In this document: positions 27,681-35,966 of the stretch, in pieces
Numbering within the stretch: position 1 is the stretch's first letter
How the letters are laid out: each line of letters opens with the position of its first letter
Notes under the pieces: model-generated
The model's input: only the letters and a program-made list of their open reading frames with translations
The model's database searches: none
What the model was told of the DNA's origin: nothing
Source of the DNA: Xanthobacteraceae bacterium
Lineage (GTDB): Bacteria > Pseudomonadota > Alphaproteobacteria > Rhizobiales > Xanthobacteraceae
DNA length: 64,000 bases
Reading direction: 5' to 3'
NCBI GenBank assembly: GCA_031291445.1
Contig: JARLJA010000076.1
Span: 1 to 64,000 of the forward strand
Translations under genes and position numbers: made by a program

Positions 27681-27736
27681 AATTACTAGCGATTACAAAT
27701 ATCGTAATTGACACTAATCGTCAACTTGATCAGATT
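27681..27736. promoter_or_regulatory. MarR-type operator cluster and promoter of the cobalt transporter gene
   Basis: AATTACTAGCGATT (27681-27694) matches the palindrome at the nitrile hydratase promoter at 12 of 14 positions. ATTAC-N7-GTAAT (27692-27708) overlaps it. TTGAC-N7-GTCAA (27708-27724) overlaps a -35-like TTGACA followed 17 bp later by a weak CAGATT. These lie in the gap between the MarR gene and the transporter gene (27445-27801), which otherwise shows no gene. Confidence 0.55.
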
Positions 27737-27801
27737 GTCGGGTGGGCCGCCTGTCGCATGTCATCGATCGGGTACGACCGCGAGCGAGCGGAGGAGAGCT
27801 G

Positions 27802-28854
27802 GTGCTGATCCATGGCGGAGCGCTCGAGTGTGAGGGGCGAGGTGGATTCCGGGCCAAGCTGGCTGGGGTGATTACGGCTCTCATCCTGGCCAATCTGCTG
27901 GCGTGGGGTTGGGCGGCCAGTGCGTTCTCCGCTCAGCCGGTTCTGATGGGAATGGCTCTGCTTGCGTTCAGCCTCGGGCTTCGCCATGCCCTCGATGCGG
28001 ACCACATTGCGGCAATCGACAACGTGACGCGCAAGCTGATGCAGGAAGGAATGCGGCCCGTTGCCGTCGGCCTTTTCTTCGCTCTCGGCCATTCCGCGGT
28101 CGTGGTGATCGCCTCCATCGCGGTTGCGTCCACGGCGAGATCGTATGCCGACCAACTGGCTCCCTATCGGGAGATCGGCGGCCTGTTGGGAACGTCGGCC
28201 TCAGCCCTGTTTCTGCTCGCGATTGCAGCCGCGAACCTCAGTGTGCTGGTCGCGGTCCTTGGCGCACTCAGAGGCGGCAACGACGGCCGGACTCTTCGCG
28301 ACGAGGAGGTCGATGCCCTGCTGGTGCGGCGCGGATGGCTGGCGCGTCTGCTAGCGCCAGTATTCGGGTTGGTATCGCAAAGCTGGCATCTGTTTCCCGT
28401 CGGATTTCTCTTTGCGCTCGGGTTCGAAACGGCGAGCGAGGTGAGCCTGTTCGGTCTGGCGGCCGGCGCGTCCAGCGAAGTCTCCGGCTGGACGATCCTG
28501 ATCTTTCCCCTGCTGTTCACGGCCGGCATGACGTTGCTTGATTCCGTGGATGGCATCCTCATGCTCGGCGCTTACGGCTGGGCCTATCGCAAGCCGACGC
28601 GCAAACTGTTCTATAACTTGACGGTTACATCGATCTCCGTCCTCGTCGCCTTCCTGATCGGTGGCATAGAGGTGCTCGGGCTGATCGCTCAACGCCTGGA
28701 CCTCGATGGTGGACTCTGGGCTTGGATCGTCGAACTCAACGCAAGCTTCGGCATGCTCGGCTGCGCGATCGTTGTCCTGTTCGTCGTGAGCTGGGGAGTG
28801 TCGGTCGCGATCCATCGTTGCAGGCGCCACGATCGGATCGACGAGGGAGCCTGA
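27802..28854 (+). CDS. Nickel/cobalt permease (NiCoT), NhlF-like cobalt importer
   Basis: 350 residues from GTG 27802, which has GGAGGAG ahead; the track start at 27742 does not. The NiCoT signature RHALDADHI is intact in the second membrane helix (SLGLRHALDADHIAAIDNVTRK). The later family motifs LGFETASEV and LFTAGMTLLDSVDG follow. About eight membrane spans are visible. NhlF, which imports cobalt for nitrile hydratase in Rhodococcus J1, has nearly the same length. It supplies the Co(III) centre of the downstream enzyme. Operator-like sites shared with the alpha-subunit promoter suggest common induction. Confidence 0.92.
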   Translation: MLIHGGALECEGRGGFRAKLAGVITALILANLLAWGWAASAFSAQPVLMGMALLAFSLGLRHALDADHIAAIDNVTRKLMQEGMRPVAVGLFFALGHSAVVVIASIAVASTARSYADQLAPYREIGGLLGTSASALFLLAIAAANLSVLVAVLGALRGGNDGRTLRDEEVDALLVRRGWLARLLAPVFGLVSQSWHLFPVGFLFALGFETASEVSLFGLAAGASSEVSGWTILIFPLLFTAGMTLLDSVDGILMLGAYGWAYRKPTRKLFYNLTVTSISVLVAFLIGGIEVLGLIAQRLDLDGGLWAWIVELNASFGMLGCAIVVLFVVSWGVSVAIHRCRRHDRIDEGA

Positions 28855-29018
28855 CGCCGGTCTTCGGCATGTGACGTGCCGAGAGGCGACGACCAATTTT
28901 CGTACAGCGCGCCCGGATCTTCATCCGCTGTTCGCGCCAGGGCAGCTGTGTCCGCGTGTAACAAGCCGCGCCGCCATTGCAAGCTCGAATGATTTCGCAC
29001 GAGACCGCGTTTCGCAGT

Positions 29019-29064
29019 TTGACAAGGTGGAGCTCCGATGTATTATTCGTAATTACTAGTAATT
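29019..29064 (+). promoter_or_regulatory. Nitrile hydratase promoter with overlapping MarR-type operator
   Basis: TTGACA (29019-29024), 16 bp, TATTAT (29041-29046) is a near-consensus sigma-70 promoter. A perfect 14-bp palindrome, AATTACTAGTAATT (29051-29064), covers the expected start of transcription, a classic repressor position. It closely matches the site before the cobalt transporter gene. The 279-bp gap 28855-29133 holds no gene. The alpha-subunit start has GAGGGA ahead. Confidence 0.65.
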
Positions 29065-29133
29065 GTCCGGGTCTGGAAAATGCGACGCGTCCGCGGGCGA
29101 AGGTCGCGCGTTTGAAACAGCGAGGGAGCCAAG

Positions 29134-29754
29134 ATGTCGAAGCCTGTCTCAAAGCCTGAATCCGATCCTGCCGTTCGGACGCGCGCTCTCGAGTCGATTC
29201 TGGTCGAAAAGGGACTTCTCGATCCGAAGGCGCTCGACGCTCTGGTCGATATCTATGAGCACAAGGTCGGTCCACGTAACGGCGCCAAGGTGGTGGCGCG
29301 TGCCTGGGTCGATCCGGAATACAAGAAGCGGCTGCTTTCCGATGCGACGACCGCGATCAAGGAGCTGGGTTTCTCCGGTCTGCAAGGAGAGGACATGGTC
29401 GTGGTCGAGAACACGCCCGAGGTCCATAACCTCGTCGTGTGCACGCTCTGTTCCTGTTATCCGTGGCCGACGCTCGGCCTGCCACCGGTGTGGTACAAGT
29501 CGGCGCCCTATCGCGCCCGTGCCGTCAGTGATCCGCGTGGCGTGTTGAAGGAATTCGGCACCACGCTGAGCGAGAACGTGGAGGTCCGCGTGTGGGATAC
29601 GACGGCGGAGCTGCGGTACCTCGTGTTGCCTGAACGCCCCGCGGACACGGAAAACCTGACGGAACAGCAGTTGGCCGACCTCGTGACGCGGGATTCGATG
29701 ATCGGCGTCACGACGCTCGGTTCATCGGCGCCGACTTCCGCTTCCAAGCACTGA
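29134..29754 (+). CDS. nthA: Nitrile hydratase alpha subunit, cobalt type
   Basis: 206 residues. It hydrates nitriles to amides together with the beta subunit. The metal claw VCTLCSC (Cys103, Cys106, Ser107, Cys108) has Thr after the first Cys, the cobalt form; iron enzymes have Ser there. The neighbouring [15 protein letters not shown] and [17 protein letters not shown] are family hallmarks; the two outer claw cysteines are oxidised to sulfinic/sulfenic acids in known enzymes. It is followed by the two beta pieces and an activator, all closely spaced. A strong promoter with a MarR-type operator lies upstream. Thiocyanate hydrolase is an alternative family member but lacks the linked amidase. 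Confidence 0.95.
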   Translation: MSKPVSKPESDPAVRTRALESILVEKGLLDPKALDALVDIYEHKVGPRNGAKVVARAWVDPEYKKRLLSDATTAIKELGFSGLQGEDMVVVENTPEVHNLVVCTLCSCYPWPTLGLPPVWYKSAPYRARAVSDPRGVLKEFGTTLSENVEVRVWDTTAELRYLVLPERPADTENLTEQQLADLVTRDSMIGVTTLGSSAPTSASKH

Positions 29755-29772
29755 GCACGGAGGAACGACCCC

Positions 29773-30102
29773 ATGAATGGAATTCACGATTTAGGCGGCA
29801 GGCACGGCATAGGGCCGATCGTGCGCGAGGAAAACGAGCCGGTCTTCCATGCGGAGTGGGAGCGGCGGGCATTCGCAATGTTTGCGGGCACTTTCGTTTT
29901 CGCCGGCTACTCGGTCGACGAGTTTCGCCACGCCATCGAGAACATCGATCCGGCCCACTATCTCGAATCGAGCTACTACGAGCATTGGCTGCATGCGTTC
30001 GAAGATATCCTGGTCAAGCGCGGCTTCATCACGCGCGAGGAATACGACGCGCGCATCGCCAAGCTCGTGAAAAATGGAGGAAACGATGTTGTTGACGCCT
30101 GA
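29773..30102 (+). CDS. Nitrile hydratase beta subunit, N-terminal half (separate gene)
   Basis: 109 residues matching the N-terminal helical half of the beta subunit: MNGIHDLGGRHGIGPIVREENEPVFHAEWERRAFAM, then YYEHWLHAFEDILVKRG. It stops at the point where the ordinary beta subunit continues into its SH3-like barrel. The next gene starts 17 bp before this stop in another frame with its own GGAGG site. Three-gene versions of the enzyme are known, such as toyocamycin nitrile hydratase and thiocyanate hydrolase. The enzyme is therefore likely a functional alpha/beta-N/beta-C complex rather than a damaged gene. Confidence 0.9.
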   Translation: MNGIHDLGGRHGIGPIVREENEPVFHAEWERRAFAMFAGTFVFAGYSVDEFRHAIENIDPAHYLESSYYEHWLHAFEDILVKRGFITREEYDARIAKLVKNGGNDVVDA

Positions 30103-30433
30103 TATCGTTTCAGCCGTTGCATCCACCGGTGCCTCGGCCCGTGTCGCCGAGCACGTCGCGCCGCGCTTCCGCGTCGGCGACAGGATTCTCGTTCGAAACT
30201 ACAACCCCGCCACACATACGCGGCTGCCCGGCTATCTACGGGGGAAGCGCGGCATCGTCGAAGCCGACTATGGCGTGTTCGCATTTCCCGATACCCACGC
30301 GCACAGCCTGGGTGAGAAGCCGCAGCATTGCTACAGCGTTCGGTTCACCGCTCGCGAACTGTGGGGGGAAACGGCGTCGGACCGGGATACGTTGAGGGTC
30401 GACGTTTTCGACGACTACATGGACCTGGTGTGA
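30086..30433 (+). CDS. Nitrile hydratase beta subunit, C-terminal half (separate gene)
   Basis: 115 residues forming the SH3-like barrel of the beta subunit: [33 protein letters not shown], then [15 protein letters not shown]. The start is the ATG at 30086, six bases after GGAGG; the track start at 30074 lies on that same ribosome site. Together with the preceding gene it totals 224 residues, the length of one normal beta subunit. The separate, strong ribosome site argues that the split is maintained. It overlaps the previous gene by 17 bp. Confidence 0.9.
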   Translation: MLLTPDIVSAVASTGASARVAEHVAPRFRVGDRILVRNYNPATHTRLPGYLRGKRGIVEADYGVFAFPDTHAHSLGEKPQHCYSVRFTARELWGETASDRDTLRVDVFDDYMDLV

Positions 30434-30444
30434 CGGAGGTGGCC

Positions 30445-30789
30445 ATGGAAGTCGAGGCGCAGTCGCCCTTGCTTTGCAAAGGGCTTCCGATCGGTCCGGA
30501 CAGCGACGTAAAGTTCGACGAACCGTGGGAGGCCAGGGCATTCGCGATCATTGTCCGACTGGCGCAGGACGGCTATTTCGAATGGTCGGAGTGGGTGGAG
30601 TGCTTCTCCAGGGAGGTCGCCGCCGAGACCGCGGTCGAGGCGTCGGGCGGCGTTCCGCGCCCCTACTACGAGCAGTGGCTGGGCGCGGCCGAGAAGCTTC
30701 TGATCGCCAGGGGAGTGACGAACGAGGCGCAGTTGCGCGCACGACGCTTCGCGGCCGGTTCGGTCGGACCGACCAATGTGATGAAATGA
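30445..30789 (+). CDS. Nitrile hydratase accessory/activator protein (P14K / NhlE-like)
   Basis: 114 residues starting [35 protein letters not shown], with a fold like the N-terminal half of the beta subunit ([17 protein letters not shown]). Small proteins of this kind carry the cobalt-loaded alpha subunit and swap it into the apoenzyme. It sits directly after the beta genes with ACGGAGG before its ATG. The conserved Cys near the N-terminus may help in metal or subunit handling, which is inference. Confidence 0.85.
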   Translation: MEVEAQSPLLCKGLPIGPDSDVKFDEPWEARAFAIIVRLAQDGYFEWSEWVECFSREVAAETAVEASGGVPRPYYEQWLGAAEKLLIARGVTNEAQLRARRFAAGSVGPTNVMK

Positions 30790-31787
30790 CGCGGTCCACG
30801 ATGACGAACACGAGGCAAAAGGTTCCGGTTACGATTCTTACCGGTTTTCTCGGCGCCGGGAAGACCACGCTGTTGAACCGCATCCTGCGCGAGCGGCACG
30901 GTGAGCGGATTGCCGTCATCGAAAACGAGTTCGGAGAGGCGGGCGTCGACAACGATCTCCTGGTGGTGGGCGATCAGGAGCAGATCGTCGAGATGAACAA
31001 CGGCTGCATCTGCTGTACGGTGCGCGGCGACCTGGTCCGGATCCTGGGCGACCTCCGGAAGCGCCGGGAGGCGAACCGCGACTCGTTTGATCGCGTCATC
31101 ATCGAGACGACAGGGCTGGCCGACCCGGCTCCCGTCGCCCAGACCTTCTTCGTCGAGGATGACGTCGCTTCGTACTACCTGCTCGATGCCATCGTCACGA
31201 TCGTCGATGCAAAGCATGCTGCCGTTCAGTTGGACGAATTCCACGAGGCGCAGGAGCAGGTGGGGTTCGCAGACCGGATCCTGCTCAGCAAGGCGGATCT
31301 CGTGAGCGAGACGGAGCTGGGGCGACTTTCCGAAAGGCTGGTGCAGATCAATCCGCGTGCGCCGATCAAGTCGGCGCGCTTCGGCGATGCTCCGATCGCC
31401 GAGCTGCTCGACATTCGCGGCTTTTCTCTGGACAGCATTCTGCAGATCGAGCCCGGCTTTCTCGGTGAGGATCACCACACGCACGACGATTCGGTGCAAT
31501 CGTTTGTATTCTCGAGCCCTAAGCCATTCGATCAGGACCGGCTGCAGGAGTTCTTCCGCGAGGCGGTCGCCCGGGTGGGAAGGGACCTGATGAGATACAA
31601 GGGCATCGTCGCGTTCGAGGGTCTCGACCATCGCGTAATCTTCCAGGGCATCCATATGTTGATGAATTCCGATCTGGGGGCCCCCTGGTCGCCGGACGAG
31701 ACCCGCGCCTCGAAGCTGGTCTTCATCGGCCGCAGGCTTCCGAAAGCGGAGATGATCGCAGATCTGACCGCGTGCCTGGCACAATAG
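30786..31787 (+). CDS. CobW/P47K-type GTPase metallochaperone
   Basis: 333 residues of the G3E GTPase family. The P-loop is [11 protein letters not shown], the metal-binding CxCC motif is [12 protein letters not shown], and the G-domain continues with ETTGLADP and SKADL. Members linked to nitrile hydratase (P47K type) help load the metal. The ATG at 30786 overlaps the activator stop (ATGA); ATG 30801 is an alternative. It probably delivers cobalt brought in by the NhlF-like permease. Confidence 0.9.
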   Translation: MTRSTMTNTRQKVPVTILTGFLGAGKTTLLNRILRERHGERIAVIENEFGEAGVDNDLLVVGDQEQIVEMNNGCICCTVRGDLVRILGDLRKRREANRDSFDRVIIETTGLADPAPVAQTFFVEDDVASYYLLDAIVTIVDAKHAAVQLDEFHEAQEQVGFADRILLSKADLVSETELGRLSERLVQINPRAPIKSARFGDAPIAELLDIRGFSLDSILQIEPGFLGEDHHTHDDSVQSFVFSSPKPFDQDRLQEFFREAVARVGRDLMRYKGIVAFEGLDHRVIFQGIHMLMNSDLGAPWSPDETRASKLVFIGRRLPKAEMIADLTACLAQ

Positions 31788-31877
31788 TCCGGCCGCGATC
31801 GCCTCCGCCGCCTGCACGTTCGCGAGTCCATCCGCTGCCGGCATTGCCGACAGCCTGTCCCGTTTTGGAGAAATGCC

Positions 31878-33401
31878 ATGAGTGTGAAGAGGCCGACCAC
31901 GAAAGAAATGTCCGCGATCTGTGAAACGCTCGGCATGAACATGTCGGTTGCGGAGATCGAGGCTTTCATCGAACAAATGGACGGAGCCGTGGCCGGGTAC
32001 AACGCGCTCGACGCGATGCCCGATGAGCTGCCGCCGGTCAAATATCCCCGCACGCCGGGTTACCGGCCGAGTGGCGCGGAGAACGCATACAACGCCTGGT
32101 ACCGCAAGACCGAGGTGAGGGGGGCTTCGTCGGGCAAGCTGCATGGCAAGACGGTCGTGCTCAAGGACAACGTGCTGCTGGCCGGCGTGCCGATGATGAA
32201 CGGGGCGTCGAGTCTGGAAGGGTACATCCCTGACGTCGACGCGACCATCGTGACGCGAATGCTCGACGCGGGCGCCACGATCGTCGGCAAGGCCCATTGC
32301 GAGTATTTCTGCTTTTCGGGCGGCAGCCATACCGGCGCGCTCGGTCCAGTGATCAATCCGCGCAAGGCCGGCTATTCCGCCGGGGGCTCTTCGTCCGGCA
32401 GCGCCGTGCTGGTCGCCGCAGGAGAGGTCGACATGGCGATTGGTGGGGATCAAGGTGGATCGATTCGCATACCTTCCGCTTACTGCGGGACGTACGGCAT
32501 GAAGCCGACACACGGGCTGGTCCCCTATACCGGCGTGATGCCGATCGAGGCGACGCTCGACCACACTGGACCGATCACGGCGAGCGTCGCGGACAACGCG
32601 CTGCTGCTCGAGGTTCTGGCCGGTCCCGATGGCCTTGATCCTCGGCAGGTCGATATTTCGACCGCCGAGTACACGAGCGCGCTCGGCAAGAACGTCAAGG
32701 AGCTGCGGATCGGCGTGGTCAAGGAAGGCTTCGGCCATCCCAATTCAGAAGAAGACGTGGATGCATCGGTAAGAAAGGCCGCGGACCGGTTTCGCAAGCT
32801 GGGTGCCGACGTCAGGGAGGTATCGATTCCGATGCATCTCGCGGCCGGCGCCATCTGGTCGGCGATTGCCCACGAGGGCGCGACCGTGCAGATGATGCAT
32901 GGCAATGGCTACGGATTTAACTGGAAGGGGCTCTACGTCACGAGCCTGATGCAGGCCCATGACGCCTGGCGCACGCGCGCCGATGGCCTGTCGGACACCC
33001 TCAAGGTTACGATCATGATGGGCCAATACATGCTGGAGAAGTACCGCGGTGTGTATTACGCCAAGGCGCAGAACCTGGCGCGGCGGCTGCGGGCGGCGTA
33101 CGACGATGCGTTAGCTGGTTGCGACTTGTTGCTCATGCCCACGTTGCCCCTGAAGGCCACCAAGTTGCCAGGGCCGTCGGCTCCGCTGTCGGAAGTTCTG
33201 CAGCGTGCGTTCGAGATGCTCGGCAATACGGCGGCTTTCGACGTGACCGGCCATCCCGCGATGTCGGTGCCGTGCGGCATGAGCCAGGGGCTGCCGGTGG
33301 GCATGATGCTGATCGGGAAGCATTGCGCCGAGACGACAATCTACCGGGCGGCTCATGCCTTCGAGCAGTCGGAGGATTGGAAGACGATCGGAGCCGGCTA
33401 G
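31878..33401 (+). CDS. Amidase of the amidase-signature family
   Basis: 507 residues. It hydrolyses the amide produced by nitrile hydratase to acid plus ammonia. The Ser-cisSer-Lys triad is visible: Lys in GKTVVLKDNVLL, the cis-Ser region in SAGGSSSGSAVLVAAG, and the nucleophile region in GDQGGSIRIPSAYCG. A helical N-terminal domain of about 90 residues precedes the catalytic core, as in the amidase of rhodococcal nitrile clusters. It follows the chaperone after 90 bp with TGGAG before the ATG, and completes the pathway. Confidence 0.93.
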   Translation: MSVKRPTTKEMSAICETLGMNMSVAEIEAFIEQMDGAVAGYNALDAMPDELPPVKYPRTPGYRPSGAENAYNAWYRKTEVRGASSGKLHGKTVVLKDNVLLAGVPMMNGASSLEGYIPDVDATIVTRMLDAGATIVGKAHCEYFCFSGGSHTGALGPVINPRKAGYSAGGSSSGSAVLVAAGEVDMAIGGDQGGSIRIPSAYCGTYGMKPTHGLVPYTGVMPIEATLDHTGPITASVADNALLLEVLAGPDGLDPRQVDISTAEYTSALGKNVKELRIGVVKEGFGHPNSEEDVDASVRKAADRFRKLGADVREVSIPMHLAAGAIWSAIAHEGATVQMMHGNGYGFNWKGLYVTSLMQAHDAWRTRADGLSDTLKVTIMMGQYMLEKYRGVYYAKAQNLARRLRAAYDDALAGCDLLLMPTLPLKATKLPGPSAPLSEVLQRAFEMLGNTAAFDVTGHPAMSVPCGMSQGLPVGMMLIGKHCAETTIYRAAHAFEQSEDWKTIGAG

Positions 33402-33413
33402 CCAGTTCGGACG

Positions 33414-34436
33414 TCACCCGCCGACTTGATCAGCGGGTCCACGTTTTTCGGGGACCGGTGCTCCAATCTGCAACGGTCCGGATCGCGCGGCGCGTCTGTA
33501 TTCCCGCGGCGAAACACCGAAATGGGCTCTGAAGCAATGATTGAAGTGCGAGATGTCGCTGAAGCCGCTTGAAAGGGCGATCGCGGAAATCGGCCGATCA
33601 GGGGCGCGCGACAACTCGGAGGCGCAGAATTGCAGTCTCCTGGTCCGCACCTCGTCGCCGAAGCTCAGTGCGGCCGCTTCAAAGACCTTGTGGAGATAGC
33701 GTGGCGAGATGCCAAATCGGCGGCAGACCGCTTCCACTGAAAGTCTTGGATCCAGCAAGTTCGTGTCGACGAACCTGAGGATGGAATTGAGAAGAACGGC
33801 GCGCGCGGACCCTCTGACACGAGCCAGCTCCCTGGCACGGGGGTTTCCGCCGAGAGACAGGGCCACCATTTCGGTGATCATGTTGGCGACGGAGTCGCTC
33901 GCCGTGGCCGGTATCGCCTCCGGCTGGCGCAGCATCGACTGCAGGAATTCGATCGCAAGCCGGCCCATCGGGGTCACTCTGGATACGCGTGTCGCCGTCA
34001 GCTGGGAGGCATCGACCAGCAGCGGATCCAGCATCGCCTTTGGAATCCGAAACGAGTAGGTCTCCGGTTTCGAGCGGTAATCGAGGTCGTAGGGCTCGGT
34101 CGAATCCACGATGTAGAATTCGTTCGGCCGGATCAGGACCTGCCGGCCTCGTTGCATGGCGAGCACCTCGCCCTGGATCTGCATATTCACGAAATAGTAT
34201 TCGAGCGGCCTTTTCCTGATCTCGGCGGGGCCGCGACGGACCAGGTGAGCCTCGTGTATCAGGCTGGTTACGTTGACCTCGGATATCATGTTGGCGGTCA
34301 CGTCGCCCGCGAACCCGGGAACGTCGCGACTTCGCGTCCGCCTCGGATCGAGCGTGATGAAGGCTTCGCACAGGACTTCACGCCAGTATCCGAACTGCTG
34401 GTCCTCGGGAACGTCCTGGGTCGTCCAGCGGGGCAT
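33414..34436 (-). CDS. AraC-family regulator with AraC-binding-like N-terminal domain
   Basis: 340 residues. A sensor domain (about 40-190) precedes a typical AraC/XylS DNA-binding pair: LSVEAVCRRFGISPRYLHKVFE and ISAIALSSGFSDISHFNHCFRAHFGVSPREYRR. It is convergent with the amidase gene and divergent from the acyl-CoA dehydrogenase gene. It likely controls the latter and perhaps the amidase. The last residues (EKRGPADQVGG) are read from a short palindromic repeat arm (33417-33455), so the natural C-terminus has been overrun. Confidence 0.88.
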   Translation of the reverse strand: MPRWTTQDVPEDQQFGYWREVLCEAFITLDPRRTRSRDVPGFAGDVTANMISEVNVTSLIHEAHLVRRGPAEIRKRPLEYYFVNMQIQGEVLAMQRGRQVLIRPNEFYIVDSTEPYDLDYRSKPETYSFRIPKAMLDPLLVDASQLTATRVSRVTPMGRLAIEFLQSMLRQPEAIPATASDSVANMITEMVALSLGGNPRARELARVRGSARAVLLNSILRFVDTNLLDPRLSVEAVCRRFGISPRYLHKVFEAAALSFGDEVRTRRLQFCASELSRAPDRPISAIALSSGFSDISHFNHCFRAHFGVSPREYRRAARSGPLQIGAPVPEKRGPADQVGG

Positions 34437-34517
34437 GACACCATTCCTCCCACAAGGGCACGCTAGCGCCCGTGCGCTTCAGTTGATCGTCAGCTGCGTT
34501 CTTCTGAGGATGCAAAA

Positions 34518-34650
34518 ATGCTGCCACCTTTTCCCGAAACTGGCAACAGGCGCCGGAATGCGGCTTGCTCCGGCGGTTCGACGAATACGCTACACGCCAA
34601 CTATTCGGGCACTAAACCCCAAGAGGCGGAGATCACCCCGGTGGCAGCAT
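34518..34650. promoter_or_regulatory. Long-distance 11-bp inverted repeat in the AraC/dehydrogenase gap
   Basis: ATGCTGCCACC (34518-34528) and GGTGGCAGCAT (34640-34650) are perfect inverse copies about 111 bp apart. One lies near each of the two divergent genes. A second TGGCA (34541-34545) lies near the first copy. This could allow an AraC dimer to loop the region. Inferred only from symmetry. Confidence 0.35.
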
Positions 34651-34679
34651 CGGGCTTCCATCAACCCGAGGGGAACAGC

Positions 34680-35939
34680 ATGGGTATCGACTTCACGCTC
34701 AGCGCAGAACAGATCGGTCTTCGGCAGGCGGCGCGGGACTTCGCGACGCAGGTCCTCAAGGATGTGAGAAAGACGATCCGCCAGTACAGCAGGCCCGACG
34801 AGCGCTTCTATGCGACCCGCCCCTTCCTCCAGAAGGCGGCGGATGCGGGATTCGTGAAGGGCCTGTTTCCGAAGGAATATGGCGGAGCCGGGATTCCGAC
34901 GCTCGATTTCGCGTTGGCCGCGGAGGAACTTGCGGCGGTCGACGTCAACGTTCCGAGCACGCTGCTCGGCAACGGCCTATGCGTCAAGCCGGTGGTGATA
35001 TTCGGAACCGAGGAGCAGAAGCGGCGCTTTCTTCCGGATTTCGTCGAGGACGGCACGCGTCTCGGTGCCCTGGCTTACACGGAAGTGACGGGTGGCGCGA
35101 ACTACGACACACCGGATCCCCGCTACGGAGTGCGGACCTTCGCGATCCGGGAAGGCGACGAATGGGTCATCAACGGCGAGAAGCACTACACGACCAACGG
35201 CACCGGCTGGGACGGCAAGAACTGTCATCTCTATGCGGTGGTCTGCCGTACGGACCCGGGCAAGAGCCCGCAGGAATCGCTGGCCGTGGTCATGGTGCCC
35301 GGCAGCCTGCCCGGGATCAAGGTCACGGGGCTGATCGATACGGTCGGGCATCGGGCCACCGTCTCCCCCCGAATGAAGTTCGAGAATGTGCGGGTCCCGC
35401 TCGACAACATGATCGGCAAGCCGGGCGACGGGATCAAGATCGTCTCGACGAACTTCGCCTGGACGGCCGCACTGATCGGCGCCGCCTGCGTCGGCGTCAT
35501 GCGTGCGGCCTTCGACCATGCGCTTGAGTTCGCGAAGAAGGATGCGCGTTCCGGACCGCATCCGATCATCGACTACCCGACCGTGGGCTACATGTTGGCC
35601 GACATGAAGATGAGGATCGAGGCCTGCCGCTATCTGACCTGGAAATCATGCCAGCAATTCGATCTCTCCGGAGGCAAGGAGCAGGAGCTCGCCGTGATGA
35701 CGAAGGTGTTCTGCTCGGAAACGTGCGTCGATGTCGTCTACGACGCGATGCGCGTCGTCGGGGTCGACAGCTATACGGACATGCACCCGCTGGCCGAGCT
35801 CATGAACGATGCGATGTGCTTCCCGCTCTATGACGGCGGCAACATGGGCGCGCGGCGCCGCCAGCTGCACAGCATCATCAAGAGCCCGGGCTACGATTCG
35901 CACCTCGCGCCGTATGGGGTTTTCGGCCATGCGAAATAG
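34680..35939 (+). CDS. Acyl-CoA dehydrogenase family flavoprotein
   Basis: 419 residues with the full acyl-CoA dehydrogenase layout. An N-terminal helical domain is followed by a beta domain (LGALAYTEVTGGANYDTPDP, EWVINGEKHYTTNGTGWDG). The C-terminal helices carry the FAD/substrate region (MRVVGVDSYTDMHPLAELMNDAMCFPLYDGGNMG). The ATG at 34680 has GAGGGG ahead. It may oxidise the acyl product released from nitrile breakdown once joined to CoA, or act on a nitrile-derived compound. No CoA ligase is present, so the substrate is open. It is the last gene of the island before the mocR 3' repeat. Confidence 0.82.
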   Translation: MGIDFTLSAEQIGLRQAARDFATQVLKDVRKTIRQYSRPDERFYATRPFLQKAADAGFVKGLFPKEYGGAGIPTLDFALAAEELAAVDVNVPSTLLGNGLCVKPVVIFGTEEQKRRFLPDFVEDGTRLGALAYTEVTGGANYDTPDPRYGVRTFAIREGDEWVINGEKHYTTNGTGWDGKNCHLYAVVCRTDPGKSPQESLAVVMVPGSLPGIKVTGLIDTVGHRATVSPRMKFENVRVPLDNMIGKPGDGIKIVSTNFAWTAALIGAACVGVMRAAFDHALEFAKKDARSGPHPIIDYPTVGYMLADMKMRIEACRYLTWKSCQQFDLSGGKEQELAVMTKVFCSETCVDVVYDAMRVVGVDSYTDMHPLAELMNDAMCFPLYDGGNMGARRRQLHSIIKSPGYDSHLAPYGVFGHAK

Positions 35940-35966
35940 GCCGACGACGCCGTAACCCGCCGACCC

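Noticed and set aside
29134-30433. Thiocyanate hydrolase instead of nitrile hydratase
   Set aside because: The gene order alpha, beta-N, beta-C, the MNGIHDLGGRHG start and the linked amidase fit nitrile hydratase better.
30666-32738. 690-residue minus-strand ORF opposite the CobW and amidase genes
   Set aside because: Antisense shadow; the plus-strand genes have intact catalytic motifs and ribosome sites.
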